Assembly: GCA_027943335.1 (NCBI GenBank) | Contig: BSBK01004089.1 | Span: forward strand, 2,584,001 to 2,648,000 | Origin: Chamaecyparis obtusa | Taxonomy: Eukaryota; Streptophyta; Pinopsida; Cupressales; Cupressaceae | Direction of reading: 5' to 3' | DNA: 64,000 nt | In this document: positions 50,823 through 63,600 of the stretch, piece after piece | How the letters are laid out: each line of letters starts with the position of its first letter | How positions within the stretch are numbered: position 1 is the first letter of the stretch | Position numbers and translations under genes: made by a program | The notes under the pieces: model-generated | Seen by the model: only the letters and a program-made list of their open reading frames with translations | Databases searched by the model: none | Told to the model about the DNA's origin: nothing

Positions 50823-51441
50823 CTTCTACTCTCTTGATTTGTAAAATTTTCTCTACCTCTGCTTTTTCTTGTGTTGCCACCCTCATTCTTGCAGCTGATA
50901 TAAAACAATGAAATGAATGATGGTGAAATTGAGAGAAATTTTGGGTAAATAAACTAAACAGATATAGAACAAAAATATGAACAAAGTTGAGGATAATGAG
51001 TTGGGTTTTCTTAAATAAATGAATAACATCAACCCATTTACAAAATGCAAAAGTATATGCTAGCAATCTCCAACAATATCATGGTAAAAATGACATTTAG
51101 TATTGGATGTGAAAGTCTTGCCTGCATTTATTTCATTCATTGCTTTCTTGACATGCACATCAGCCTCTATATCCACAATAAGTGTTTGAACTATCTCATA
51201 TCTGTAGTTTGACATAGCATGTAAGCATAGAAATGAACGATTGAATCATATTGCATTCAAATTTCATCTTGTTTGATATTTAAGAGATATTTTACAGTAA
51301 TCAATTGACAATACACATCAATAAATAAATGAAACTGATATGAATATATCAACCTTTTCAAGTTCTTCAATAGCTTTAGAAACCTCATTCTTTTGCTCAA
51401 AGATATCGTCCAGATTCATCTTTGGAACACTGGAACGAATA
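50823..51441 (-). pseudogene. HIR (hypersensitive-induced reaction, SPFH/prohibitin-type) gene fragment, three exons
   Basis: Exon a (51441-51354) IRSSVPKMNLDDIFEQKNEV; exon b (51218-51122) [20 protein letters not shown] then [12 protein letters not shown]; exon c (50894-50823) AARMRVATQEKAEVEKILQI then KRVE. These are consecutive pieces of the central to C-terminal SPFH region of plant HIR membrane-associated proteins. Exon b to c is spliced GC-AG, and the phase fits (AATGCAG with CTGCAAGA). After KRVE the donor is lost and homology stops. The first two thirds and the C-terminus of the protein are absent. A fragment, not a gene. Confidence 0.85.
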
Positions 51442-51711
51442 ATTGTAAATCATACATGGAAACAAGGTAGTTTATAAGAGTAGAGATATTATATGATAAT
51501 ACAAATCAAATTAATTTAAATCCTCACAAGGCAAACATAACATTCAAGCATCCAAAAATAATGGATGCAAATTCACAAATTTTCTAAAATCAGCATTTCA
51601 TCATATAAGAGGAACTACCAATATTAATATATTATCTCACAAATAGATGCAAATTCACAAATTAATTTTCTAGATTCAACATTTCATCATATAAGAAGAA
51701 CTACCGTAGAC
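51442..51711. other. Two tandem copies of the 84-bp repeat
   Basis: ATGCAAATTCACAAATT...CATTTCATCATATAAGA occurs at about 51563-51610 and 51647-51694, joined by CCAATATTAATATATTATCT. The same unit is at 50601-50717, outside the HIR exons. Confidence 0.75.
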
Positions 51712-51784
51712 CTTTTGTGAGGGTATCAAGCACGCCACTTGACTCCAAATATTTCCTAAAAGCTTCCTTCTTGGATTCATTTGC
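51712..51784 (-). pseudogene. Single exon of a MYCBP-like (c-Myc-binding protein homologue) gene
   Basis: Between an AG acceptor (51785-51786 on the - strand) and a GT donor the exon reads ANESKKEAFRKYLESSGVLD then TLTK, the N-terminal signature of the AMY-1/MYCBP family, small coiled-coil proteins found from animals to plants. The match is about 24 residues, short but distinctive. It lies upstream of the HIR exons on the same strand, so one transcript could join both. Confidence 0.7.
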
Positions 51785-52640
51785 CTACCATATAAGGATG
51801 ACAAGCATTATCATAGAGCTTAAATGTTCAGTTCTTGTCATTTAATTCATGCATACAATCATTTACAATTGCAACACTAAAACAACTAATTTTTTAGCAC
51901 ATAAGGACTATTTGCTTAAGTAAATCCTAAGGGGACAGCAAGTAAATTTATTCACGTGGGTGTATTAGGCTATTAGCTATAGAATATCTATGCTAATTAT
52001 AGATCCAATTGATATCTAATTTAACACTTCACCTACTCAAAAACACAAACCAATAAAATAATCCACATTAGGCCAAGAGAGGTTGACACATTCAATATGA
52101 GAATACTTACACAAAATGAAGTTGAATCATGCTAGACAATGACAATGAGAAGTTGAATATTGGCCCTTCTAGTTTTTTATTTGATAGTTTCCTGACAATG
52201 ACACATTCAAAATGCACTTATGAGCAAAGACCTAGAATGAATGAAATTGATTAAATAATGAAGGTGTGTTAGTTTGAGCTTCACTTGGTTTCGAGAATAC
52301 TTTAATATTCTCTACTTAACAAGGCCAACCACGTGAAGGTGGAAGCTCATCTGGCCTCACCCCTCCTCCCCCTAACATCAATCTAAATTCACCATTAACA
52401 TCTTATTACAAACTTCATTCATCCATTTATGAACTATAACATTTAATCAATACAATCACATAACATTCATTAATATGATATAACATTCATTAATACGCAA
52501 CACTAATCAAGAATTCATTAACACATAACAATATTCATTAAAATGGCATATAATTCAATATTAATACACAATATTCATAGATAATTACTTAAAACAACGT
52601 TCTTTCATTATCCAACAAAGTTAATCAAACAAGTTTTATC
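51785..52640. other. Interval without recognisable gene
   Basis: AT-rich. Around 52440-52590 ATTCATTAATA-type words recur loosely. No domain or ordered repeat. Confidence 0.4.
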
Positions 52641-54714
52641 AAAGAGCATTTTTAAGAAATCATTTCTTTTTTGGGTTTTTCTTAGATTTCTTATTTAGGT
52701 AAAGGCTGATAGGAGCATCAATATTATCTTCCTCCTCTTGTGGTTGTGATCTCAAATTATGATTCTTCCTCATGTCTTGAGGAGGAGGACGCTGCTGCAC
52801 TAAAGGGGGGTCTACTACAATAACAAGTAAATGGGTTAAATTCGCATTATTTTTTTTACTGTCACATGTATTTCATTAACCAGTAGAACATAACATGCAT
52901 TTTTCTTTACCTGAAAATGCCACATCATCATGTATAATAACATTTTGATCTTCTGCCACCTCAACATGCTCAACATGCTCTAAAATATTCAAAAAATGGT
53001 TACACGGCCATTTGTAATTAAAGATGTTAAATTCTTGTAATAATTACGTAAGTTATTTCCAATAGAAAATTAATACCTCCAACACTGTGATGCACATCAT
53101 GGCCTTCATCACGCCTAGGTTATGTGGTAGGATTTGAAGGCTGTAGTGAAATGTCATGCACATTGTTATCATGAAATAGTCAATTTGTGTTCAAAATTAA
53201 CTATTCAATTTGATTTACTTTTCATTTTACCAATTTACTTGTGTCTCATCTGGTGCTGCAGATGTTTCATTATGGCTTTGGGATTCTTGGCATAGGCGTG
53301 CAGCCATGACTGCATAGCCTTCCTTTAAGGATATTCTCTTGTCTTCATCTATGGGCTCTACATTGAATTATGTGCCCTGTATTTTTTGTTTAATATCGTC
53401 ACTTTTACATGTATGATTTGATTAAACAGAATTGTTTGCAACCTTATATATAAAAATTTGATATGAAATTTCAATACTGCTACTTACAAGTCGAGAGTGA
53501 AGTTTCATATAGCCACCAGAGCCAAGTTTGTGTTGGCCAACCTTTGTTAATCTCGCTTGTGTGGATTTTGATGTGTCTTGCAGTCTATGAAAAGTTTGAA
53601 ACATGTTAGATTATATATTTACAAAGATCACCAATTAGTGCATGATTACATTCTACTTAATACTATCATGACATACCTTCTTTTTCCATCTTCTGGTTGA
53701 ATTCCACTACCCTTTAGCCTTTTCTCTTTTTCATCTTCCATTATTTCATTCCACTCCATCGGTGGAATCATAGGAGGATGCTCATACTTTGGGTTATCCT
53801 TTAGAGCCCTTCTATATTGGTCCCTCACAGTCTTTATATGTTTGGTTGCTTTTTTAAGAATCATGGCTCTGTCAAAAGTTTCATTTCCAAAGAGGTCCTC
53901 TAAAGATTTAATGAGCTGATTTTTTAAGCTAGCATCCTATTCATTCCACCTTTTTTGAAAAAACAAAATTGTTAGATATCATAACTTTAATATAGTACAA
54001 TAAATGGAAGATAAGAAAAATATTGTACCAATATTATGAAGCTACGTACCTTTCACATATGGTGGGCCCAAATAGCTTCAATGTCATTTCAAAAAGATGA
54101 TCATAAAAAACATCATTTCCTACAAAAATACCATGGGATTATCAGTCCAAAATGAGTTATGTATAAGTAAACTACAATTACACTGTAAATAATAACAATT
54201 TTAAAGCACCTAGAAGCTTTGGTACTTTTAACGAAACCATATTGTTCTTGTTCATTAACAATGTCCTTGCAAATGAACCAGTACTAGTAACATGGGTTGA
54301 TCCAGGAAATGGTTGATCTTCACTAGTACTGGTCTGATCTATTCTTGTACCAGGTGTAGGTGTATCTATTAGTGCACAAAATAGGTCCATATAGTGTATA
54401 AAATTCACACAAGAAAAATAATCAATGCATGATTAGCACATAACAAAATATAGAAAAATAAGGTTTTACCAATTGTACATGGTACAGAGGAAGATGTATG
54501 CAAGCACCTTGTTGCGAACAATGCAGCTATCAAATGTGGAATGTTAATTGAAGGAGGCATCTGCACTTCATCATGAGATAAAGAATACATTGTTAGCAAA
54601 GACATTTGCAATGGATGAAGATTAAATGGGGTACTAGAAGCATCCCAAACATAAGTTGATTCAATAATGCATACAAAGGTTAAATCAATGGTTAAAGGTT
54701 TAAGGATTATTTAC
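52641..54714 (-). pseudogene. CACTA second gene, 3' exons: TnpA/Ptta-like region
   Basis: Exon-sized open segments run on the - strand. 54112-54054: NDVFYDHLFEMTLKLFGPTI then CER, with donor GTACGT. About 53948-53660: SLKNQLIKSLEDLFGNETFD, DQYRRALKDNPKYEHPPMIP then PMEWNEIMEDEKEKRLK. 53590-53489: ARLTKVGQHKLGSGGYMKLH, with donor GTAAGT. 53375-53240: EPIDEDKRISLKEGYAVMAA. A basic C-terminus near 52660. The PPxIPPxxW and HKLGSGGY blocks resemble the plant Ptta/En/Spm (TnpA-type) transposase family, DNA-binding partners of TnpD. A stop lies in the 53.9-kb exon. Similarity is moderate and exon joining is not proven. Confidence 0.55.
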
Positions 54715-56105
54715 ATGAAGGTGGTGCGGCGTTACAACCCTCACCATGTTGATGATGTTTCACACATGTCAAAAAATCCTAAAAGAAGAACACATCATAT
54801 TTTAGATCATGATCCATAAGATAGTATAAAATATAAACATATATTGAACTTTAATTATTGCTTAAGATTAATTACTGCTTACACTGATAGATTTGACTCT
54901 ACGTGTCAATTCTTCTTCAAGTTCCTTTGACTCCTCAGTTTCATTTGCTTCCATTACAAGGTTAAGAATTTCATTACCATATTTAGTTTTTATTTAAGGA
55001 GCCATAAATACATGGTTAGAGTTAGATTCTACGTCATCTCTAAATGCTACCTCAACTTCAAATCACAATAGATCTACTACCTCTTTTGCTTTTCTCTATC
55101 AATAAGTATCAAGTTGTGACATCAATATCAGTAAAATTATATCAAAATAACTCCAAAGCCATAAAGAAAAGAACATAATAATATGACATTTATTTCTATA
55201 TAATTTTTAGAATTACACTAATTAAGGTTTACCTTTGTTGAAGAAGGTGTACTATGAGGAACATCCCCACCTGTATCTTGAGGTGGAATATCCATGTCAC
55301 CCTGTGACAAAGATTAGTAATTCTTAGCAATCAGAAGTGATTAGAGTCAATATTAATTGGAGGCAATTGGTTTAAATGTTATACTTACCAGTCCCATGAT
55401 AGGGAATTTTTTTGAATCTACACAATTCAAATTGTAATCTTTTAGAAGCTCTTCCACTACACTTATTGATTTTATCGCACATACAAATACATGATTTCCC
55501 TCGTGTGCCTTGAATATACAATTCGGTCACTTATTAGTTGACACAGGTTGAGAACTATTTATAAAACCTACAATATTCCATTTTTCTTTTTGCCTTCCAT
55601 CAATATACATAGCAAGCCTTTTAGTTTGATCATTTTCTTTGCATTGTATATAATTTGCTAACAATGCATACCTACGCATACTTTTTTTATATTTCATAAT
55701 CTGCATCCAATTCTCATAATTGTAACAAGGTCTAACATACTCCATCAATTCAACAACTTGATTATAAATGACCTTTATGCCATCCATGGAAAATAAGCCC
55801 AAACCATGTAATGAAGATGGAGTTATGCGATATATCCTTTCGTTAATAGAAAAATCAGTATTAACTGGAGGTAGTTCCTTGGGTACCCATTCTTTCTAAA
55901 GATGTGTGTACCTTAAGGGAACCTTCATGTCGCCTTTGGTCTCATTATCATAAGAACATGACCCCCCCTCAACAAGGAAAAATTGCATTCATTTATCAAA
56001 TTTTCTTCTAATCTTTTGACCTCTAGTTGATCTCCCTATTTTAGACCTACTAAATGTCTCACTTTTGTCTTCTATTCTTGCATTTTCCTCACTTGAGGAA
56101 GACAT
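54715..56105 (-). pseudogene. SET-domain-like exon and following exons at the 5' end of the CACTA second gene
   Basis: From a Met at 56105 one frame of 239 codons runs to a donor at 55389 (CTG then GTAAGT). It contains ITPSSLHGLGLFSMDGIKVI, ELMEYVRPCYNYENW, LLANYIQ, MYIDG, GFINSSQP, PNCIFKAHEGNHVFVCAIKS then EELLKDYNLN. The order GxGLF, FIN...P, NC, HVFVxAxxxI, EELxxDYN is that of SET lysine methyltransferase domains. The usual NHSC core reads NSSQ, so activity is doubtful even apart from three stops (TGA, TAG, TGA). Exons 55301-55233, 55095-54883 and 54778-54715 follow with GT-AG borders; the first two junctions and the third keep phase 0. It starts just downstream of TnpD and points into the TnpA-like exons. 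Confidence 0.6.
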
Positions 56106-56454
56106 ATCAGACAAATACCTATTTGGTGATACTTGCAATCCATCAAATGAGACACATAGTAGGATCTATATATTTTTCTCACTAAAGAGAAGGAAACCAA
56201 ATAATAAATTATACATGTTGATCCATGTCAAAGGCGTTAAATTTCTTACATATGTAAATCATTTATCTTAAGTTATCAAAAAATTACATGATATGTAAGC
56301 TACAAATTACATAGAAAACAAAATTTACATGATGCAAAATATACTCCATGACTATAGAGTTCAACACATAATAACTTAATTCAAATTTCTATGAATAAAT
56401 CAATACCTCATACATGGCATTGATCATACCTTGACATACATTTCATTGATCATG
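56106..56454. other. Spacer between TnpD and the SET-containing gene
   Basis: AT-rich. The frame of the SET exon extends upstream on the - strand to about 56170 (VSFDGLQVSPNRYLSDM), so the start Met could lie higher. No promoter is identified. Confidence 0.4.
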
Positions 56455-56517
56455 TTATTGATCATCCTTCACATCCATGTCATCATCATGACTATCATCA
56501 TCATCATCACAACTACT

Positions 56518-56575
<58 letters not shown>

Positions 56576-57225
56576 CCATCATCATCATCACCATCACCAT
56601 CATCATGACTATCATCATCATGACCATCATCATCATGACCATCATCATCGTCAGCATCATCAGAATCATCATCATTTTCTTCTTCTTCTTCTTCATTGTG
56701 TAACAATCGTCTGTGATCATCATTTACTTCATCTTCTAATTCTTCATTATCTTCTTCTTCCATCACATTATACTATACTGACCTTCCTCTTGGATCATGT
56801 CTAACAACAAATGACCAACCCAGTTTGTGTGGAATGACAAAGTAAAACACTTGCTCACATTGGCTTGTAAGAACATAGAGCTCATCTCCAACTGGCTCAA
56901 ATGACCTTGTATTAATTATTGTAAATCCACTATCATGTTCAATAACAGTCCTATCAGGATCATTTTTATTCAGTCGTAGCCTATACCATTTGATGAAAAA
57001 TAGAACTAATTTGAATGAATTAAAGTCACACTCAAGTATATCATCCAAAATGACATAGTATTGATTTTTAGATTGTTGAGGATGTATGTCATTTCTAGAT
57101 GAAATATTAGTGACCTCAAAGACTGTAGTTATCCCATAATCACAAGTTTTCTTCATGTCGTCTAAATTTTTTATGCAAAATTTATGGCCATGGTAGTACA
57201 TAGCTTTGTGGTGTTTGATCTGCAA
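56455..57225 (-). pseudogene. TnpD C-terminal region: DUF4216-type domain and poly-Asp tail
   Basis: Frame 57225-56773 carries YYHGHKFCIKNLDDMKKTCD, YYVILDDILECDFNSFKLVL, FIKWYRLRLNKNDPDRTVIE then HDSGFTI, YVLTSQCEQVFYFVIPHKLG then WSFVVRHDPRGR: the DUF4216 domain that ends plant CACTA TnpD-type proteins. After RGR and one stop, a frame 56766-56455 encodes an acidic tail (EEEDNEELEDEVNDD, then Asp-rich). The Asp run comes from a GAT trinucleotide repeat. It is the best preserved part of the transposon. Confidence 0.85.
56481..56670. repeat. (ATC)n/(GAT)n microsatellite
   Basis: Nearly pure ATC from about 56518 to 56572, with CAT/CCA variants on both sides. On the - strand it codes for Asp runs in the TnpD tail. 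Confidence 0.9.
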
Positions 57226-60200
57226 TTATTCAAACATTTTAAAATTATTTGCATCAATCTGTGAGTTTATATTAAACTTATGGGTCATCGTTAGTAAACT
57301 TATATGTACCTTTCTACCTCTTAAACCGTATGCTAGATCAAGTACCATTGGCATAACATTGGGATCTCCATTACAATGAGCTTCTTTAACCAATGATGCA
57401 ACACCATCCCATGTTAATGAGTGACCATTTTCTTGAGATTGTTGAATCCATACCATCATCCAATCAAGATTGTTTGCAATATACAAATGTAGTGCATCCC
57501 ACTCACGACCAACTATAAAGAAAACAAATAGATCACTTAGAAACAACTTATATTGAAGATCTATAAGAATTAATAAACTACAATAACATCGTATAATTAC
57601 CTCTCACTTTCTTCAATCTACCTTTCCCCGTCAAGTACTCCCCTTCAAATTTGTTAATAGAGTTCGGATCCCAAATATGATCTACATGGATATTTGCTAC
57701 AAACTTGGGAAGATATTCACTAATATACACCATGGTCTAGTATACCATATATCCCTCCACTATACAACCCTCAGGACGTGCTCTTTGTCAAACCAAGCCC
57801 TTCATAAATTTCAAGTGCCTCTCAACCATCCACATTGACCTAGTTGGTACAGGTCCACACAATTCAAGCTCCTCAACTAGATGTATGAGGTAGTGTTCTT
57901 GAGCATTGAAAAAAGTTGGAGGTAGACTCTTTTTCATTTCACACATAAGGTGGGGAATTTTTCTCTTCCAAAATTTTATATATTTTTTTTATCAATTTCT
58001 TTAGATGATAACCACCTAAAAGAGATTCAACTCACAAGAACATATAAACAAGATTTTAGATAAAAATATACAATAAATTACATAAAAAGTAAAGGAAGTC
58101 ATAAATATAATAACACTTCTAACCTCATGAATTCTCCAAGATCATATATAACTTGTTTAACATTGTTGTCAAACTGGTCTAGGAGGGATAGAGGTAGGAC
58201 ATACTGCAATGATTAAAAAATGATCTTTTTAATATATTGTAAAATAATACAATAAAAAGTACATGCAATTTTACAAATATATTGTAAATAGAGAACATGA
58301 CTTACCTTGACGAAGGTATGTCAATCATGTGTTTTCAACCCTGGCCCAAAATCACCTTTCTTTGATACAAGACTGCTTATATTTGCAACAAATCCTATTG
58401 GAAATTTTTTTTTTTTTATGACTTCTTTTAATGCATCATTTTGCTGCTCAGTTAATAACCAAGGAAGGGCACTCATATTTATACAGTCTCCATTGCTATT
58501 TGATTCAATGAAAGTTTTCAGTGCATGATTGGATTCATGAATGTCATTACAAATTTTGGCCATTTTTTCTTTGTCACACCTTCCATCCAATATTTTCCAT
58601 AGTGTCTCTGTTACATTCTTTCCAATATGCATAGCATCAAAAAAATGCACGATTGGGAGATCCTTGTAGTACGACAACCTACTAAATTGACTAGGATAAC
58701 TTTTTATTCCTCTAGGAAGTTGGTCATTGATGCCTTGATGACCTTCACAAGCATCAATAACATCATTAGTAAATAAAAGACAATATCAAAATCTAAATTT
58801 CAAACAAAAATCATCAGATGGAATGACATTACCTCAGTGATTTAGTCTATTGTATTCTAACTTCCATAGACGAGGTGTCATTCTTCATGGCCTTGATGTC
58901 GTCTCTTCTTTCCCATTAAAAAGATGTTTTTTGATAGTTCGATACTTATGATTATTATGGAGAAAGTGCCTAAACTCATCGAACACTTGTTTTCCTAAAC
59001 TTCTTGAATGATGAGATTTCATCTTCGGACCACAAAATTGACATGAAAATTTACCCTTTGTCTGAAGACCTAAAAGATGTCGTACAATTGGATCATGTAC
59101 AATTATCATGCGCAACTTAAACATACAGCAATAATGTGTAAGCACTATAACATACCAAAAATACATGACCTTAACATGAATATATAACATACCACAAAAA
59201 TGAGTTAACCCAGGGGCATCATATATTGTCCATACAAGAATTGCATGGAATTGAAATTTTCTTTGTCCTATTGGTCTAGAGATGTCATACATAGTGATCC
59301 CATTCCATAAAATCAACAACTTGTCAATAAGGGGCTCAATATACATGTTCATATCTTTAACTTGGTACTTACCTAGTTGAATGAACAAAAATATTACATA
59401 ATTATTATGACCATCCTGATGCCATGTTTATAAATTAATTTACATAACTATTAAATGAAAAAATACCTAGTACAATCATTGACAACATTATGTGCTCCCT
59501 CTTTATGGACATCCAAGGAGGAATGTTATTGTTAATAACAAAAACAGGCCACACTGAGTAAGTAGATCTCATATCTCCAAATGGATTGACACCGTCCACT
59601 GGCACTGAAATCTTGAGATTACGAGGTTCTTCTTTAAAGTGTGGCCATGTTGTTTCTATGTCTTTAAATGCAAAACCATCCACAAGTATTCGCATAATGT
59701 CATCTTGACTTCTATTGCGTGCATGGTAATCCATAAATTGTGCCAAGCTAGTGCACCTAAATAATCATTGAAGATGTGGAATAAGGGGAATGTACTGAAG
59801 ACTCTTGTGAGGCACCTTTTTTGTTATTTAGTCTGACAGATAGCTACTAGTATGACAAATGGGGCATTTTGTTGCAAATTCATGTTGTTTATGATATAGA
59901 ATGTGATCATTGGGACATGCATGTATTGTCTGATACTACATTCCAATTTGATTCATAATGGTAGATAATTCTCGGTACAAATGAGGCAAAATGTTTGATG
60001 GTGGTAAGAAAAACTCACCTATCAACCTACAACAAAAATATGAACTGTTAATCTAATGAATTGTAATGGTATGATAACATTGAAGATGACAAAAATGGAT
60101 TACATTAGCATACATGACATTGCTACATTGGATAAACCATTCATAACCTTGAAGTTCACCAACAACACTATAGTGAAGAGAAGAGTTGTTTGGGAGCCTT

Positions 60201-60666
60201 GGTATAGGGGCTCGTATGCCATCTCAATTATAGCTATATCAAGACCATCTTCATCATCATTATCAGATGTGCTAGTACCATCATCATGATCATCTTGATC
60301 AGCTACACTAATACCATCTTCTTCAATCATGTCCTCTAGCACATTATTAGCTACGTCAATACCATCATCTTCAATTATGTTCTCTGCCATAGGATCATCT
60401 TCTTCCATGGGAGTGTTATCATTGGCTTGGATATTCACACCTCCATGTTCCTCCAATTGGAAATCCACATTCACCAATCGATGAAAATCGTTCCCCCCTT
60501 CAATGTGACCATATTGCCTATAATGACTCTGGGATGTTTTGATTAGAATTCTTTGATTCTTTAAGCCCTTACACTTTTTGCAAGGACAATAACATTTTTC
60601 AATGTCTTTTCTTTGGAAATGAGACCACAATCTAGCAAGTGTCTCATTATTTTGTTCTGGGTTCAT
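57226..60666 (-). pseudogene. CACTA (En/Spm) TnpD-type transposase: transposase-associated, Transposase_21 and DUF4218 regions
   Basis: Start near 60666. Transposase-associated region: Cys cluster CYCPCKKCKGLKNQRILI then HYRQYGHIEGG. Next ICHTSS and KKVPHKSLQYIPLIPHLQRL (about 59760-59900). The Transposase_21 core includes VDGVNPFGDMRSTYSVWPVF (59620-59560), PPWMSIKREHIMLSM, MNMYIEPLIDKLLILW, RKFQFHAILVWTIYDAPGLT, LQTKGKFSCQFCG, DLPIVHFFDAMHIGKNVTET, KFPIGFVANISSLVSKKGDF. The DUF4218 region has LPPTFFNAQEHYLIHLVEEL then ELCGPVPTRSMWMVERHLK (57940-57830). 57546-57226 gives HLYIANNLDWMMVWIQQSQE. Introns are present. Stops at the HD-stop-H site (58318), after KFMKGLV and after EGYMVY show it is dead. 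TnpD cuts CACTA element ends. Confidence 0.9.
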
Positions 60667-63600
60667 ATTGCCAGGTGTGGACTTTCTTCACAGGCTATAA
60701 ATATACAAAATGTAAACATACAAACATTAGAAGTATCTTGTATATAATCAAAAATAAATAAAATATTATAAGATTATACAAGATTTACAAATACACACAC
60801 AAATCATGCTCACTAGACCATGAAATATTCAAAAGGATAAGTATTTTGGGAGTTATTATTATTTTGGGAGTTACACAAATCTCCTCACTAGACTACTGAA
60901 TCTGTGGATATTATTCTTGATGCTGAAGTAAATCAAGAATGTGAAGTTGAAGAAGTTACATCTAATTCATTGCTGCCTATATATAGTCTGCTACTGTCTG
61001 AATATAATTCATAGATGTTTGTGTTGAATTTTATTTTTTTCATTGGATGAAGAGTTTCATCTTTCATTTATATGAGTCTTTACCTCCCAAAAGACATGTC
61101 TCCTAGTTGGCTGACTAGGCATAGTTTGCTAACTAGCATATAACAAATTTATTTTAGTTCTAACAGATCCCTAGGGAAGTCACATGAACTATAAAGGTAA
61201 GTATTGTAATTAGTAGACAAGGGTTCAAATTTTATCCAAGGAAGAATTTACTTCAATTTACAGTTTAGTTTGTAATTAAAGATTATAGAGAATATATTCT
61301 GGAGTTGTACAGTCACATTGTCTAGTCTGTAAAGATATACAATATATTTTTGCAAAAGAAACTTGCAATTGAAGATAATAACACATCAAAATTTGGCATT
61401 GTAGTGGAGGTGATTCCATACCTAGTAAAAATTATTTCCTCTAAAGCTTCTAGATGGCCTTTCTTTGGGAGCTACATTAAGGCATTCAATTGAGAAGTAA
61501 TGCATTAATGCCCATCTATATCTAGGTTTTCATCACACATGCTTAAGGAAAAATTTCCTAATACAACTAAAGAGAGTAATTAATATGGAAATTGAATCAA
61601 ATGTAAGCAACATATGGCATTAATTTTCAAAGACAATGACAATTTAAAAGAATTGGAAATATACAATGTACAAGCAATGATAGTGTGCCATGTGAAGTCA
61701 CAATAAGTATGAACCCATAGAGGATTTTCATTGTTTCCTAAAAGATCATTTTCAGAGTGAGATTTAGCTACATAGAGGTGAAGCCATGACATACAAAACG
61801 TAAGAGAACCTCAAAGTTTCTGACATATAATGCTATCATGTCAAAAGGACAACAAAGTGTAGTTTTTAGAACAATGGAACAACCATCTCTCTTAAAAGGA
61901 ACAACCATCATGTTATAGAGTTATTGAATATGGCCATTATCATGAAATCATAGGACAAAACACATCTATCTACTATTAATGAACAATTTCTTCTATAGAG
62001 GCAATTTTGAATTCTATGCTCATGTGAAAAGGAAATGTCACTCAGTTTGAAGTCCTAATAGAATAAATACAATAAGAAGACACTGACATATCATGCCTTA
62101 AATCGGCAACAATCACAATAAGAAGATGGAACAACCACAAGGTACAAGCATGTGCAAGTGATTGTAATCATTGGAGATATGTTAAAGGTTAAGTACAATA
62201 GTAGAGCACAACCATGATACCATTAATGAAAGTTCCATAAAACACCATGATACTTATAATCAATCATAGAGAAAAGAGACAGTGTAGAAAATGTTTACAT
62301 ATCCACTTAGTTTGTTCAAGATTATAGTTTGTTCAACCTCTTCCCGTAAAAATTGCATGTATACTTTAGTTAAAATAGTTTAGTTTTACAACATGAACAA
62401 TAACTGATTTTTGATTTGCCAATAAATTTTTTATTAATAACAAGTTAACAACAATGCATTGCCTTTAGTTCTACTTCAAAAGTTAATATGTGAAAGTTTG
62501 TCAAAAATTTAATTGTACATAAAGTACATCATATTCTTGCACGAATTGAATTGAGAATACAAATCCACTTAACAATGCTTATACTTGTATTGATATTATT
62601 GATTTTTAAATTAAATTTACATAACATCAAAATAAATACACTCTAGAAACTAGAAATTAAAAACTCCATTGTTCCAGATTATAGAGATCATAACAGTGAA
62701 TGTAAACTAAGTTAATGAGTATTGGCAATGGACCAAGTTAATGATCAATTCCAAATCATAACAGTGAATGTAAACTATGTTCAAGCAATGAAAATGTAAA
62801 TTCATTTGAAATATGCCAGTCACTGCCCGTGAGGGTACAGTCTAACTATATTGTTGACAAACATTTATTTTTATGGTTGATATGGATTCAAATGATTTCT
62901 AGGATATGGTGTTACATTTCATTGGAGTTTTGAATAGTTTTGTGCATGTTTGGAAGGCGTAATATTTTCACTTTTAATGCCCAATCTGACTTCAACATTA
63001 TTTAATGAGATGTAATATGAATTTTTTTAATGAATTTCGACATGTTTTCATATCTCAAGTTGGCTGATGTTTTTTTGAAATTTTTGGTTTAGACTTTAGA
63101 CATCCAATGCCAGGATTGATTCTTGGGACAAGAATCCTTTCAAAGGTGGTGAACATGGTGCAGGGGCACCTAGAACATCCAAAGACTACCAAGAGTCCAT
63201 AATGACAACCATGCACCTAATGACATCTAAAGACATCAATTGGAATGTGTTGGCACCTATAATGGCCTATAAGGTCATTCCATGCAATGCAAATGGCAAA
63301 TATGTAATAAGTCTTAAAAGGCCTAATAGGCCTTAGGACCAAAATAAAATCCTAGGATGGTATTTGGTGTTACAAGTTTATAATAGTTTATATTTGATTT
63401 TAATAATGCTTAATAAGTTCATTTGGGTCACATTTCAAAGTCTTACAGCTTCATTATTTTTAAAAGCTTCAAAAACTCCAAAATTGTAATGTTGCAAATT
63501 CAAACATTTGAAATGCAACGGTTATTAGAAAATGGAGGGAATTGGATTTTGTTATGTTTTAGTGAAAACTAATCCATCCTCCCGATTGGAATTGGTTGGG

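Larger units (their letters stand above)
52641..60666 (-). mobile_element. Decayed CACTA (En/Spm) transposon, coding core; termini not found
   Basis: TnpD followed by a TnpA-like gene on the same strand is the standard CACTA layout. A matching pair of CACTA terminal repeats could not be located: the only CACTA end seen is the short element at 48235, and no TAGTG partner with similar sequence was seen to 64000. The element may therefore extend left over the gene fragments (48.8-51.8 kb) or may have lost its ends. Confidence 0.75.

Noticed and set aside
56431..56723. Ile-rich (+ strand) and Met-rich (- strand) frames over the ATC repeat
   Set aside because: Microsatellite translations in the wrong frame; only the Asp-rich frame continues the TnpD gene region.
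62687..62785. Twice-occurring ATCATAACAGTGAATGTAAA
   Set aside because: A single short duplication without further structure; noted only in the interval description.
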